Positions 8,674 to 18,762 of a stretch of DNA of 35,549 nucleotides are shown here, piece after piece. The notes under the pieces were generated by a model that ran no database searches, was not told the origin of the DNA, and worked only from the letters and a program-made list of their open reading frames with translations. The translations under genes were made by a program, and so were the position numbers. Numbering within the stretch: the stretch's first letter is position 1; each line of letters opens with the position of its first letter. This stretch comes from Sphingomonadales bacterium (GTDB lineage: Bacteria; Pseudomonadota; Alphaproteobacteria; Sphingomonadales; Sphingomonadaceae): the NCBI GenBank assembly GCA_027485485.1, contig JAIXQY010000030.1:1-35549 (forward strand), written 5' to 3'.

Positions 8674-9588
8674 ATGCACCAACTGGCCATCGTTTATGAT
8701 CACCCGCACTGGTTTCAGCCGATGTTTGCGGCACTGGAACGGGCGGGCATCGATTATGTGGCGGTGCACACCGATGGCCATGGCTTTGATCCCATCGGCG
8801 GGCAGCCGCCGGCGCCGGTGATCTTCAACCGCGTCGCCATGGGCGGCCACCGCGTGGGCCGCGGGCACCCGGTGTTCTATGCCATGGCGCTGCTCGATCA
8901 TTGGGCCGGCCAGGGCGCGTTGGTGCTGAACGGCACCAATGCGATGGGGATTGATGCCAGCAAGGCGCGGCAACTGGCGCTGATCAACCGGCTGGGGCTG
9001 GGCGCACCGGCCACGCGGGTGGTGCATGATGTGCCGGCCCTGATGGGGGCGGCGCGCACCATCGGCTTTCCGATGGTGGTGAAGGCCGATATCGGCGGAT
9101 CGGGTTCCGGCATCCTGCGCTTTGATTGCGTGGAGGATCTGGCCGATGCGGCCAATGCCGGGCGGCTGCCGCAATCAGCCAACGGCGTGTGGCTGGTGCA
9201 GGCGCTGGTGCGGCCGCGCGGGCATGTCACCACCCGGATCGAGGTGCTGGGCGGGCGTTATCTCTATGCCCTTGATGTTGCAGTGGAAGAAGACGCGCTG
9301 GCGCTCGATTCGCCTGATGCCCGGGTGCAACGCCTGGCCACCCGCCGCCGCATCCGTGCCGAACCGCCGCCGGCCCTGATTTCGGCGGCCGAAATGCTGG
9401 CGCGCGAATCCGGGATGGAGGCGTGCGGCATCGAATATATGATCGATGATCGCTGCGGCACCGCCCGCTTCCACGATATCAACGGCCTGTCGATCTTTGT
9501 GGACAGCCCGATGGATGTGCTGGGCTGGGACCCGCACGACCGGCTGGTGGACCGGCTGTGGCACCATATCCGCCGCATGGGCGGATAA
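8674..9588 (+). CDS. ATP-grasp domain protein (RimK/GshB-like ligase)
   Basis: 304 residues from ATG 8674 (MHQLAIVYDHPHWFQPMF). The track start at 8593 is a TTG and an ATG at 8638 is also possible; 8674 fits the family's usual start with a beta strand and has GGGGA upstream. ATP-grasp features are the nucleotide-binding loop VVKADIGGSGSGILRF and the Mg-binding end GIEYMIDD through FHDINGLSIFV. Such enzymes join a carboxylate to an amine or thiol using ATP. The substrate cannot be read from sequence. It is divergent from ccoN and convergent with the PEP-CTERM gene, so it is likely monocistronic. The N-terminal part (HTDGHGFDP, IFNRVAMGGHR) resembles the pre-ATP-grasp domain of RimK-like proteins. 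Confidence 0.8.
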   Translation: MHQLAIVYDHPHWFQPMFAALERAGIDYVAVHTDGHGFDPIGGQPPAPVIFNRVAMGGHRVGRGHPVFYAMALLDHWAGQGALVLNGTNAMGIDASKARQLALINRLGLGAPATRVVHDVPALMGAARTIGFPMVVKADIGGSGSGILRFDCVEDLADAANAGRLPQSANGVWLVQALVRPRGHVTTRIEVLGGRYLYALDVAVEEDALALDSPDARVQRLATRRRIRAEPPPALISAAEMLARESGMEACGIEYMIDDRCGTARFHDINGLSIFVDSPMDVLGWDPHDRLVDRLWHHIRRMGG

Positions 9589-9606
9589 GGCGCCCCGCCA
9601 GCCGCG

Positions 9607-11490
<1,884 letters not shown>

Positions 11491-11493
11491 TCA

Positions 11494-11946
11494 ATGCGCA
11501 TCTCACTGTTTGAGCCGGAAATCGCGGGCAATGTCGGCGCGGTGCTGCGATTGGGCGCCTGCATGGGCGTGCCCGTCGACCTGATCGAGCCGCTGGGTTT
11601 CCAGTGGGACGATGCCCGTGTGCGCCGCACGGCGATGGACTATATCGATCATGTGTCCGTCACCCGCCACCGCGACTGGGCGGCGTTTCACGCCAGCATC
11701 GGCCCGGCGCGGCTGGTGCTGCTCACCACCAAGGGCAGCGTTTCAGCCTATGATTTCGGCTTCCGCCCCGATGACGTGCTGCTGTTCGGCAAGGAAAGCG
11801 CCGGCGCGCCGGCGCATGTCCACGCCGCCTGCACCGGCCGCATCCGCCTGCCGATGCGGGCGGAGGTGCGCTCGATGAACCTCGCCATGTCCGCCGGCCT
11901 GGCGCTGGGGGAGGCGCTGCGGCAGACGGGTGGATTGCCGGGGTAG
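11494..11946 (+). CDS. trmL: tRNA (cytidine/uridine-34-2'-O)-methyltransferase TrmL
   Basis: 150 residues, a compact SPOUT (trefoil-knot) methyltransferase. It opens MRISLFEPEIAGNVGAVLRL (the E/P-x-I-x-GN-x-G motif 1), has LLFGKESAGAP (motif 2, G-x-E-S-x-G) and ends with RIRLPMRAEVRSMNLAMSAG (motif 3, the S-x-N knot). It methylates the wobble ribose of certain tRNA-Leu species using S-adenosylmethionine. It starts three bases after the aminotransferase stop and lacks an obvious ribosome binding site, suggesting coupled translation. A hairpin-bearing repeat begins nine bases after the stop. Confidence 0.93.
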   Translation: MRISLFEPEIAGNVGAVLRLGACMGVPVDLIEPLGFQWDDARVRRTAMDYIDHVSVTRHRDWAAFHASIGPARLVLLTTKGSVSAYDFGFRPDDVLLFGKESAGAPAHVHAACTGRIRLPMRAEVRSMNLAMSAGLALGEALRQTGGLPG

Positions 11947-11954
11947 GAATGGGG

Positions 11955-11984
11955 GCCTCCGGCGGCAAGGGTCGCGGACCCTTG
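11955..11984 (+). repeat. Hairpin repeat, family B, copy 1 (possible terminator of aatA-trmL)
   Basis: A 17-nt arm GCCTCCGGCGGCAAGGG leads into a perfect 7-bp stem with 3-nt loop (AAGGGTC-GCG-GACCCTT). The same 17-nt arm with a related hairpin recurs inverted at 12188-12216. Its position just after trmL suggests it may end the transcript, though no T-run follows. Confidence 0.6.
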
Positions 11985-12013
11985 ACCCATCCGTTTTCGA
12001 CCCGCCAACGCCC

Positions 12014-12113
12014 CACCCCTCCGCCTCGCGATGCTCGGCACCTCCCCTAGGAGGGGAGGATCTCTTGGTCCTCCCCTCTTAGGGGAGGTGGCGCCGAAGG
12101 CGACGGAGGGGTG
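12014..12113. repeat. Palindromic intergenic repeat pair, family A (head-to-head REP-like)
   Basis: Two inverted units. Outer arms CACCCCTCCG (12014-12023) and CGGAGGGGTG (12104-12113) are perfectly complementary. Each unit holds a hairpin with 8-bp stem and 3-nt loop: CCTCCCCT-AGG-AGGGGAGG (12041-12059) and CCTCCCCT-CTT-AGGGGAGG (12070-12088). The 26-nt core GGCACCTCCCC...GGGGAGGATC (12037-12062) recurs at 16891-16916. REP-type elements of this GC-rich form are common between alphaproteobacterial genes. The rest of the 11947-12303 gap (12114-12187 and 12217-12290) shows nothing I can identify apart from family B repeats and the ribosome binding site of the ABC gene. Confidence 0.8.
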
Positions 12114-12187
12114 ACGCCCTAAGAACAATTTGCCCTGTTCCCACGCCTCCACCGGCGCCGCCTTGACCATTGCCAGGTTCCCATTTC

Positions 12188-12216
12188 CAGGGGCCGTGCC
12201 CCTTGCCGCCGGAGGC
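12188..12216 (-). repeat. Hairpin repeat, family B, copy 2 (inverted)
   Basis: Read on the minus strand this is GCCTCCGGCGGCAAGGG followed by GCACGGCCCCTG, i.e. the same 17-nt arm as 11955-11971 and a 6-bp hairpin AGGGGC-ACG-GCCCCT. The two copies face each other across the family A repeat pair, so the whole gap is a nested inverted structure. Confidence 0.6.
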
Positions 12217-12303
12217 TGGCTTTGCTCTGAGCCGCCGCCAGCCGCTTTACAAGGCTAATACAGCTGCTATGAAGCGCGCGTTGATCTGGGAGGATTTCGC
12301 ATC

Positions 12304-13197
12304 ATGCTGCAATTGTCGGGTGTCACCCATGTTTATGCCAATGGCACGCGGGCCTTGGATGATGTGACTCTGGCCATTCCCACCGGCATGTTCGGTCTGC
12401 TTGGCCCCAATGGCGCCGGCAAATCGACATTGATGCGCACGGTGGCGACGTTGCAGACGCCCACGGCGGGGCGGATCATGTTTGGTGATATCGATGTGAT
12501 CACCCAGCCCGAGGCCTTGCGCGAAACACTGGGCTATCTGCCGCAGGATTTCGGGGTTTATCCGCGCGTTTCGGCCTATGACATGCTGGATCACATGTGC
12601 GTGCTGAAGGGCATTGCCTCGGCCGGTGAGCGCAAGGCGACGGTGGAGACGCTGCTGAATCAGACCAATTTGTGGGCGGTGCGCGGCAAGGCGATTGCCG
12701 GTTTTTCGGGCGGGATGCGGCAGCGGTTCGGCATTGCCCAGGCGTTGATCGGCAATCCGCGCCTGATCATTGTCGATGAGCCCACGGCGGGCCTTGATCC
12801 CGAAGAGCGCAACCGGTTCCTGAATCTGCTGGCCGAGATTGGCGAGAATGTCGTGGTGATCCTGTCGACCCACATCGTCGAGGATGTGGCCGATCTGTGC
12901 CCGTGCATGGCGGTGCTGGCGGCCGGGCGCATCCAGCTGGAAGGCGCGCCGCTGGAGCTGATCGCCAGGGCGCGCGGCAGCGTGTGGGCCAAGGCGATTG
13001 GCCGCGACGAGCTTGAGGCGATGAAGGCGGCGCATGAGGTGATTTCCACCCGGCTGTTCGCCGGCCGCACCATCATCCACATCCTGGCAGAAACTGATCC
13101 GGGCCAGGGCTTCACCGCGGTGGAAGGCGGGCTGGAGGATGTGTATTTCGCCACGCTGGCCAAGAGCCGGCGCGCGCCGGTTGCGGCTGCGGCCTGA
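12304..13197 (+). CDS. ABC transporter ATP-binding protein
   Basis: 297 residues. All ABC ATPase motifs are present: Walker A GPNGAGKST (34-42), Q-loop LPQDFGVYPRVSA, signature FSGGMRQR (about 135), Walker B LIIVDEPTAGLDP (about 155) and the switch His in ILSTHIVEDV. The C-terminal 80 residues are a less conserved tail seen in ABC-2 type exporters. It starts at an ATG with GGAGG ten bases upstream. It precedes the permease/peptidase fusion by 11 bp and is surely its ATPase partner. The substrate is unknown. Confidence 0.92.
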   Translation: MLQLSGVTHVYANGTRALDDVTLAIPTGMFGLLGPNGAGKSTLMRTVATLQTPTAGRIMFGDIDVITQPEALRETLGYLPQDFGVYPRVSAYDMLDHMCVLKGIASAGERKATVETLLNQTNLWAVRGKAIAGFSGGMRQRFGIAQALIGNPRLIIVDEPTAGLDPEERNRFLNLLAEIGENVVVILSTHIVEDVADLCPCMAVLAAGRIQLEGAPLELIARARGSVWAKAIGRDELEAMKAAHEVISTRLFAGRTIIHILAETDPGQGFTAVEGGLEDVYFATLAKSRRAPVAAAA

Positions 13198-13208
13198 GGC
13201 GCACGGCC

Positions 13209-16200
13209 ATGTTTGGAGCCATCACGCGGTTCGAGCTGCGCTATCAGCTGAAAAACCCGGTGTTCTGGGTGGTCGCCATCTTGTTCTTCCTCCTCACCTT
13301 CGGGGCGATGACGGTGGACCAGATCCAGATCGGCGCCGGCGGCAATGTGAAGAAGAACGCGCCCTTTGCCATTGCGCAGGTGCATCAGATCCTGAGCTTG
13401 TTTTTCATGTTCGTCACAACGGCCTTCGTGGCCAATGTGATCGTGCGTGATGATGAAAGCGGTTTTGGCCCGATGGTGCGGGCGACGCGGGTGAAGAAGT
13501 TCGATTATCTGTTCGGGCGCTTCACCGGGGCGGCGCTGGCCGGGGCGGTGGCGTTTCTGGTGGTGCCGCTGGCAATGTTCGTTGGCTCGGCCATGCCGTG
13601 GGTGGACCCTGAAACCCTGGGGCCGAACCGGCTGGGCGATTATGCCTATGCCTATTTCGTGCTGGCGCTGCCCAATGTGCTGCTCACCGCGGCGATCTTC
13701 TTCGCGGTGGCCACCGTCACCCGATCGATGATGTATTCTTATGTGGGCGTGGTGGTGTTCCTCGTCCTGTATCTGGTGCTGAACAGCTTTTTGCGCAGCA
13801 AGCCGGAACTGCGCGAAACCGCGTCGCTGCTGGAACCCTTTGGCCTGGCGGCCGTGGGCAACGCCACCCGCTATTGGACGGCGGCCGAACGCAACGGGCT
13901 CACTCCGCCAATCACCGGCGCGCTGCTGGCCAACCGGGCGATCTGGATGGGCGTGGCGCTGGCGGCGCTGGGCTTTGCCGGCTGGCGCTTCAAATTTGCC
14001 GATGGCGGATTGTCGCCCAAGGCGGCGGCGCGCGCGGCGAAGAAGGAGGCCAAGGCGGCCAAGGTGGCGCCCACATTGGTGGACCGGCTGCCGATGCCCA
14101 ACCAGCGCAAGGCCGCCGGCGCGCGGCTGTTTGCGCGCATCCGCTTTGAAATGGGCCTGGTGTTCAAGAGCCCGGCCTATGCCGTGCTGCTGCTGATCGG
14201 CCTGTTCAATGCCGGGGGCGCCCTGATCTTTGCCAACGAGATTTATGGCACTCCGGCCCGCCCGCTCACCTTCGCGCTGATTTCGGTGCTGGCGGGCAGC
14301 TTCACCATCATTCCGATCATCATCGCCATCTATTATGCCGGCGAAGTGGTGTGGCGTGATCGCGACCGGCGCTTCCACGAGATTGTGGACAGCACCTCGC
14401 TGCCCAACTGGGCCTATCTGGTGCCCAAGGTGCTGGCGGTGGCCGGCGTGCTGTTCACCAGCCTGGTGATATCGGTGGTGGCCGCCATGCTGGTGCAGCT
14501 GTCGCGCGGTGTCGATGCGCTGGAGCCGATGCAATATCTGGCCTGGTATATCCTGCCGTTCGGCATCTCGATGGTGCAGCTGGCGGTGCTGTCGGTGCTT
14601 GTGCAGGCGCTCAGCCCCAACAAATATGCCGGCTGGGCGGTGATGCTGGTCTATCTGGTCGGCTCGATCACGCTGTCGAGCATCGGCTTTGAGCATCCGC
14701 TGTATAATTTCGGCGCAACCCCGCCGGCGCGCTATTCCGATCTCAACGGCAACCAGATTGGTGCGCTGGGCGGGTTCTGGCTCAATCTCTACTGGTGCCT
14801 GATCTCGCTGGTGCTGGCGGTGCTGGCGCATCTGTTGTGGCGGCGCGGCACCGATGTGGCCCTGCGGCCGCGGTTGCGGGCCCTGCCACGCCGGCTGCGC
14901 GGCATGCCGCTGGTGCTGCTGATCGCCGGGTTGGGCGGGGCGGGGGCCAGCGGTGCCTATATCTGGCACAACACCAATGTGCTGAACGATTATCGCACCA
15001 ACGACGATCGAGAGGCCCAACAGGCCGCATATGAAAAGCGTTATGCCCGCTATATCCCGCTGAAACAGCCATCCACCACCGATGTGACGCTGCGGGTCGA
15101 TCTTTACCCGGAAGCACGGCGCATGCAGTCGACCGGGCAGATCAGGCTGGTGAACGACACCGGCGCCCCGCTGGCGCAATTGCATGTGCGGATGGCATCG
15201 CTGCAGAGCGATCTGGATCGCATCAGCGTGCCCGGCGCGCGGCTGGAGATGGAGGATGCGGACAACAAATATCGCATCTATCGCTTTGCCCGGCCGCTGC
15301 CGCCTGGTGCAACGCTGGCGGTGGATTTCGCCATCAGCCGCGAGCAAAAGGGCTTCCCGTCCAATGGCGAAGACACCAGCCTGATCGCCAACGGCAGCTT
15401 CCTCAACAACACCGACTTCATGCCGCAATTCGGCATGAGCCGGGATGGCTTCCTGGCTGATCGCGCCAAGCGGCGCAAATATGGCCTGCCGCCCGAAGCG
15501 CGCCTGCCCAAGCTGGATGATCCCAGGGCTGTGGAGCGCAATTATCTGGGCAATGCCGATTGGGTGAACAGCGAGATCGTGGTGAGCACCAGCGCCAGCC
15601 AGACGCCGATTGCGCCGGGCCGCAAACTGGACGACCGGGTGGAGGGCGGCCGCCGCACCGCGCGCTTTGTCTCGCCGCAGCCGATCTTGAACTTCTTCTC
15701 GGTGCAATCGGCGGCCTATGCCGAAAAATCCCTCGATGCCGATGGCGTGAAGCTGACGGTGTATCACCATCCGACCCACGCCTATAATGTGGATCGCATG
15801 CTGTCATCGATGAAGACCAGCCTTTCCTATTACCGCAGGAATTTCGGGCCTTATCAATTCGATTATGCCCGCATCATCGAATTCCCGGGCTATGAAAGCT
15901 TTGCGCAGGCCTTTGCCGGCACTATCCCGTTTTCGGAGGCCATCGGCTTTCTGGCGGCCAATGATGATCCCGACAAGATCGACTATGTCACCTATGTCAC
16001 GGCGCACGAGCTGGGCCACCAATATTGGGGCCACCAGATCATCTCTGCCGAGATGCAGGGCGGCACCCTGTTTGTGGAAACCATGGCGCAATATTCCGCG
16101 CTGATGGTGATGAAGCAGATCTATGGCGAGGAAAAGATCCGCCGCTTCCTGAAATATGAGCTGGACAATTATCTGCGCAGCCGCGGCGGCGAATTGATTG

Positions 16201-16793
16201 AGGAGCTGCCGCTGAACCGCGTGGAGAACCAGCCTTATGTCCATTACCGCAAGGGCAGTGTGGTCATGTATCTGCTGGCCGACCGGCTGGGCGAAGCCCG
16301 CGTGAACGCCATGCTCGCCGGCCTGCTGGCGACCCACAAGTTCAAGAGCCAGCCTTATGTGACGGCCACCGCGCTGGTGAACGGCTACAAGAGCCTGGCG
16401 CGCACGCCCGAAGAGCAGCAGCTGGTGAGCGACCTGTTCGAGCGCATCACCCTCTATGACCTGAAAGCCAAATCGGCGAGCGTGAAGCGCCTGGCCGATG
16501 GCCGCTGGGAAACCCGCCTCACCGTCGAAGCCAGCAAGCTTTATGCCGATGGCAAGGGCGTGGAGAAGGCCGCGCCGCTGCAGGCCAGCATCGATATCGG
16601 CCTGTTCACCGGCAAGCCGGGGCAGGGCGAGTTCAACCGCGCCAATGTGGTGCAGATGACCCGCCTGCCGATCACATCCGGCACGCAGACGCTGGTGTTG
16701 ATCAGCAAGGCCAAGCCGACCGTGGCCGGGATCGATCCCTACAACAAATATGTCGACCGCAATTCGGACGACAATGTGGTGGACATCAGCTGA
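13209..16793 (+). CDS. ABC-2 type permease fused to M1-family metallopeptidase
   Basis: 1194 residues. Residues 1-260 are a first ABC-2 permease half (several helices, e.g. NPVFWVVAILFFLLTFGAM); a Lys/Ala-rich cytoplasmic linker (AARAAKKEAKAAKVA, about 275) leads to a second half with helices to about 590 (MPLVLLIAGLGGAGASGAYIW). The remaining 600 residues are a gluzincin peptidase, presumably extracytoplasmic, with zinc motif HELGH at 933-937 and the third ligand Glu957 in LFVETMAQYSA, a 19-residue spacing. No GxMEN exopeptidase motif is seen; the equivalent area reads FPGYESFAQAF. Such fusions with an upstream ABC ATPase occur in sphingomonads and other Proteobacteria and are usually annotated as ABC permease/M1 aminopeptidase; the physiological substrate is not known. 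The 1039-residue ORF on the opposite strand (12660..15779) is a shadow. Confidence 0.92.
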   Translation: MFGAITRFELRYQLKNPVFWVVAILFFLLTFGAMTVDQIQIGAGGNVKKNAPFAIAQVHQILSLFFMFVTTAFVANVIVRDDESGFGPMVRATRVKKFDYLFGRFTGAALAGAVAFLVVPLAMFVGSAMPWVDPETLGPNRLGDYAYAYFVLALPNVLLTAAIFFAVATVTRSMMYSYVGVVVFLVLYLVLNSFLRSKPELRETASLLEPFGLAAVGNATRYWTAAERNGLTPPITGALLANRAIWMGVALAALGFAGWRFKFADGGLSPKAAARAAKKEAKAAKVAPTLVDRLPMPNQRKAAGARLFARIRFEMGLVFKSPAYAVLLLIGLFNAGGALIFANEIYGTPARPLTFALISVLAGSFTIIPIIIAIYYAGEVVWRDRDRRFHEIVDSTSLPNWAYLVPKVLAVAGVLFTSLVISVVAAMLVQLSRGVDALEPMQYLAWYILPFGISMVQLAVLSVLVQALSPNKYAGWAVMLVYLVGSITLSSIGFEHPLYNFGATPPARYSDLNGNQIGALGGFWLNLYWCLISLVLAVLAHLLWRRGTDVALRPRLRALPRRLRGMPLVLLIAGLGGAGASGAYIWHNTNVLNDYRTNDDREAQQAAYEKRYARYIPLKQPSTTDVTLRVDLYPEARRMQSTGQIRLVNDTGAPLAQLHVRMASLQSDLDRISVPGARLEMEDADNKYRIYRFARPLPPGATLAVDFAISREQKGFPSNGEDTSLIANGSFLNNTDFMPQFGMSRDGFLADRAKRRKYGLPPEARLPKLDDPRAVERNYLGNADWVNSEIVVSTSASQTPIAPGRKLDDRVEGGRRTARFVSPQPILNFFSVQSAAYAEKSLDADGVKLTVYHHPTHAYNVDRMLSSMKTSLSYYRRNFGPYQFDYARIIEFPGYESFAQAFAGTIPFSEAIGFLAANDDPDKIDYVTYVTAHELGHQYWGHQIISAEMQGGTLFVETMAQYSALMVMKQIYGEEKIRRFLKYELDNYLRSRGGELIEELPLNRVENQPYVHYRKGSVVMYLLADRLGEARVNAMLAGLLATHKFKSQPYVTATALVNGYKSLARTPEEQQLVSDLFERITLYDLKAKSASVKRLADGRWETRLTVEASKLYADGKGVEKAAPLQASIDIGLFTGKPGQGEFNRANVVQMTRLPITSGTQTLVLISKAKPTVAGIDPYNKYVDRNSDDNVVDIS

Positions 16794-16800
16794 GGCAACA

Positions 16801-16916
16801 GATCCTCCCCCTCTGGGGGAGGTGCCCGCAGGGCGCAGGGGGCTGCGCCTCAGCCGGCACATTCGCCGTCCCCTCCGCCTCCCTGCGGTCGGCACCTCCC
16901 CCAGAGGGGGAGGATC
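16801..16916. repeat. Palindromic intergenic repeat pair, family A, with 26-bp perfect arms (bidirectional terminator candidate)
   Basis: The 26-nt sequence starting GATCCTCCCCCTCTGGGGG (16801-16826) has its perfect reverse complement at 16891-16916, 64 bases apart. Each arm is itself a hairpin (CCTCCCCC/GGGGGAGG). The right half, CCCCTCCGCCT-N8-TCGGCACCTCCCC, is the same element as at 12015-12047. It fills the gap between two convergent genes, where it could end transcription from both sides. It touches the GNAT stop codon at 16916. Confidence 0.8.
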
Positions 16917-17479
16917 TAGTTGGGCAGCCGTTGCTCCCACAGTGGGGCCAGCGGCCCTGTGGCAAAGCCGGCGGCATCGATGGTGTAGAACAAGTGAGTG
17001 ACCGGCCCGGTTGAAAGCTCGACCCGTGATTGGCGCGGATCAAGCTGCGCGCCGATGCGGGTTATGGCTGTGCGGCTGCGGATGTTGGTTTCGCCGATCA
17101 TGAACATCACCCGGCTCACGGATTGCAGCGCGTGGCCGGTCATCAGCGCCTTCATGATGTGATTGGTCTGGCCGCCCCAGTGGCGGCGCATCAGGAAGGT
17201 CCAGCCCACCTCCACCTCGTCAGCGGCAGCGCGGGTGAAATCATAGCGTGATGATCCGATGATCGCACCGCCGGGCTCCTGTGCCACCAGCATGCCGCCG
17301 CTGGCCAGGCCATCTTCGAAAAAGGCGCGGAACACTGGTTCCTGCCAGCGATCATGCGCCGGGTGGCCTTCCCAGATGCCGGGATCATGCGCGGCGGCAA
17401 ACAGGCCGGGCCAGTCCGCCGCCGTGGCAGGGCGCAGGCTGAGCGCCGGATGGGCAAGAAGGGGCTGGCGATCAAGCAT
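16916..17479 (-). CDS. GNAT-family N-acetyltransferase
   Basis: 187 residues from ATG 17479 (MLDRQPLLAHPALSLRPATA); the track's longer start is a TTG. The fold follows the RimJ/RimL type: ALSLRPATAADWPGLFAAAHDP, then the beta-bulge region VEVGWTFLMRRHWGGQTNHIM, where acetyl-CoA pyrophosphate would bind (RRHWGGQ), and VMFMIGETNIRSRTAITRIGA, the conserved N-x-x-S motif of this subgroup. The acceptor substrate is not predictable. It starts 11 bp after the DUF445 stop and ends at the family A repeat, so it is probably the last gene of the RND-pump transcript. Confidence 0.85.
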   Translation of the reverse strand: MLDRQPLLAHPALSLRPATAADWPGLFAAAHDPGIWEGHPAHDRWQEPVFRAFFEDGLASGGMLVAQEPGGAIIGSSRYDFTRAAADEVEVGWTFLMRRHWGGQTNHIMKALMTGHALQSVSRVMFMIGETNIRSRTAITRIGAQLDPRQSRVELSTGPVTHLFYTIDAAGFATGPLAPLWEQRLPN

Positions 17480-17490
17480 GGGCAAAGGCC

Positions 17491-18762
17491 TCAATAAGCG
17501 AGAACAGCGACGCCGTGGATGCCAAGGCCGATGAGGCCGCCGATCAGCGTGCCGTTGATGCGGATGAACTGCAGATCACGGCCCACGGCCTCTTCCACCT
17601 TTTCAGTCACCGTGTCGGCATCCCAGCTGCGCACCGTCTGCGACACCAGGCTGACGATGGCATCGCCATGATCATGGGCCAGGCCCACCACGGCACGGCG
17701 CAGGGCGGTGTTGAGGCTGCGCTTCAGCACCTCGTCGCCCTCCATCCGGTGGCCGACGGCGGCCAGCGCACCCGCCAGCCGGTTGCCGCCCGGATCATTC
17801 AGCCCGCGCACCAGTGCGGCGCGGGCGCTGGTCCACAGGCCGTTCACCCAGCCGGACATGGCCGGATTGGCCATCAGATCGGCCTTGAAGCCTTCCACCC
17901 GCTCCTGCGTTTCGGGGAAGTGGCGCAGATCGAACGACCATTGCCGCAACGCCTCCACGATGCGCAGCCGCACCGGGTGGAATTGATCCTGCTTCATCTC
18001 CACCAGCAGGCGCTGGACCGCGCCGATCATGGTGTTGGACATGGATTCATCGGCGCCGGCCAACCGCAGCAGCCAGTTGGTGCGTTCCGTCACCATGTCG
18101 CGGATGGTGGGGGCCTCGTCGGACAGGGTGCCAAGGCTCCAGTCAATGCCGGTATCGATCAACGGCTCGTGCCGGCCCTTGGCCACCATCGTGTCGATGG
18201 CATCGGCCAGCAGCGGCGACAGCTTCATCTCTTCCAGACGCCCGCGCGCGACATCTTCCACCAGCCGGGCGATGGCCGGTTCGTCCAGCGCCTCTACCAG
18301 CCGGGCCACCAGCGGCGCCAGCCCGCGCTTGCGGTTGGGGGCAGGGGTGGCCGGTGGCGGGCTGGCCAGCCAGCGGCCGAGCACGCCAGCCAGATCGGCA
18401 TCGTCCAGCCGGCGCGCCACCACCTGGGGCTTCAGGAAATTGTCTTTCAGGAACTGCGCCAGCGTGTCCCCCAGCCGGTCCTTCTGTTCGGGGATGATGG
18501 CGGTGTGCGGGATGGGCAGGCCCAGCGGCCGGCGGAACAGCGCGGTGACAGCAAACCAATCGGCCAGCCCGCCCACCATCGCGGCTTCGGCAAAGGCCTG
18601 CAGCCATGGCACGACCGGGTGCGCCTGCGGCCAGACCAACGTGGCGGCAAACAGCGCTGCCATTGCCGCCACCAGCACGGTGGCGGCCAGGCGCATCCGG
18701 TGAAACGGCGAATCCGGCAGGAAACTGGTCAGGGCAGGGTCACTCCGCAGGGGTTGCAACAC
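17491..18762 (-). CDS. DUF445 (YjiN-type) membrane protein
   Basis: 423 residues using the GTG at 18762, which overlaps the pump gene's end by 23 bp; an ATG at 18696 would shorten it by 22 residues. A first helix (LAATVLVAAMAALFAATLVWP) is followed by AEAAMVGGLADWFAVTALFRRPLGLPIPHTAIIPEQKDRLGDTLAQF, the DUF445 signature. A long, probably helical middle region comes next, and a final helix (NGTLIGGLIGLGIHGVAVLAY) ends the protein. Function of the family is unknown; E. coli YjiN is a relative. Overlap with the RND gene and short spacing to the GNAT gene suggest one transcript, but a shared job is not established. Confidence 0.88.
   Translation of the reverse strand: MLQPLRSDPALTSFLPDSPFHRMRLAATVLVAAMAALFAATLVWPQAHPVVPWLQAFAEAAMVGGLADWFAVTALFRRPLGLPIPHTAIIPEQKDRLGDTLAQFLKDNFLKPQVVARRLDDADLAGVLGRWLASPPPATPAPNRKRGLAPLVARLVEALDEPAIARLVEDVARGRLEEMKLSPLLADAIDTMVAKGRHEPLIDTGIDWSLGTLSDEAPTIRDMVTERTNWLLRLAGADESMSNTMIGAVQRLLVEMKQDQFHPVRLRIVEALRQWSFDLRHFPETQERVEGFKADLMANPAMSGWVNGLWTSARAALVRGLNDPGGNRLAGALAAVGHRMEGDEVLKRSLNTALRRAVVGLAHDHGDAIVSLVSQTVRSWDADTVTEKVEEAVGRDLQFIRINGTLIGGLIGLGIHGVAVLAY

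Noticed and set aside
11748-12170. 140-residue minus-strand ORF across the repeat-rich gap after trmL
   Set aside because: Its sequence (e.g. PPLLGEVPS, RRRGG) comes from translating the palindromic repeats and the antisense of trmL.
12660-15779. 1039-residue minus-strand ORF opposite the ABC ATPase and permease/peptidase genes
   Set aside because: Composition is His/Gln/Arg-rich with no domain pattern; it is the antisense of two well-supported genes in high-GC DNA.
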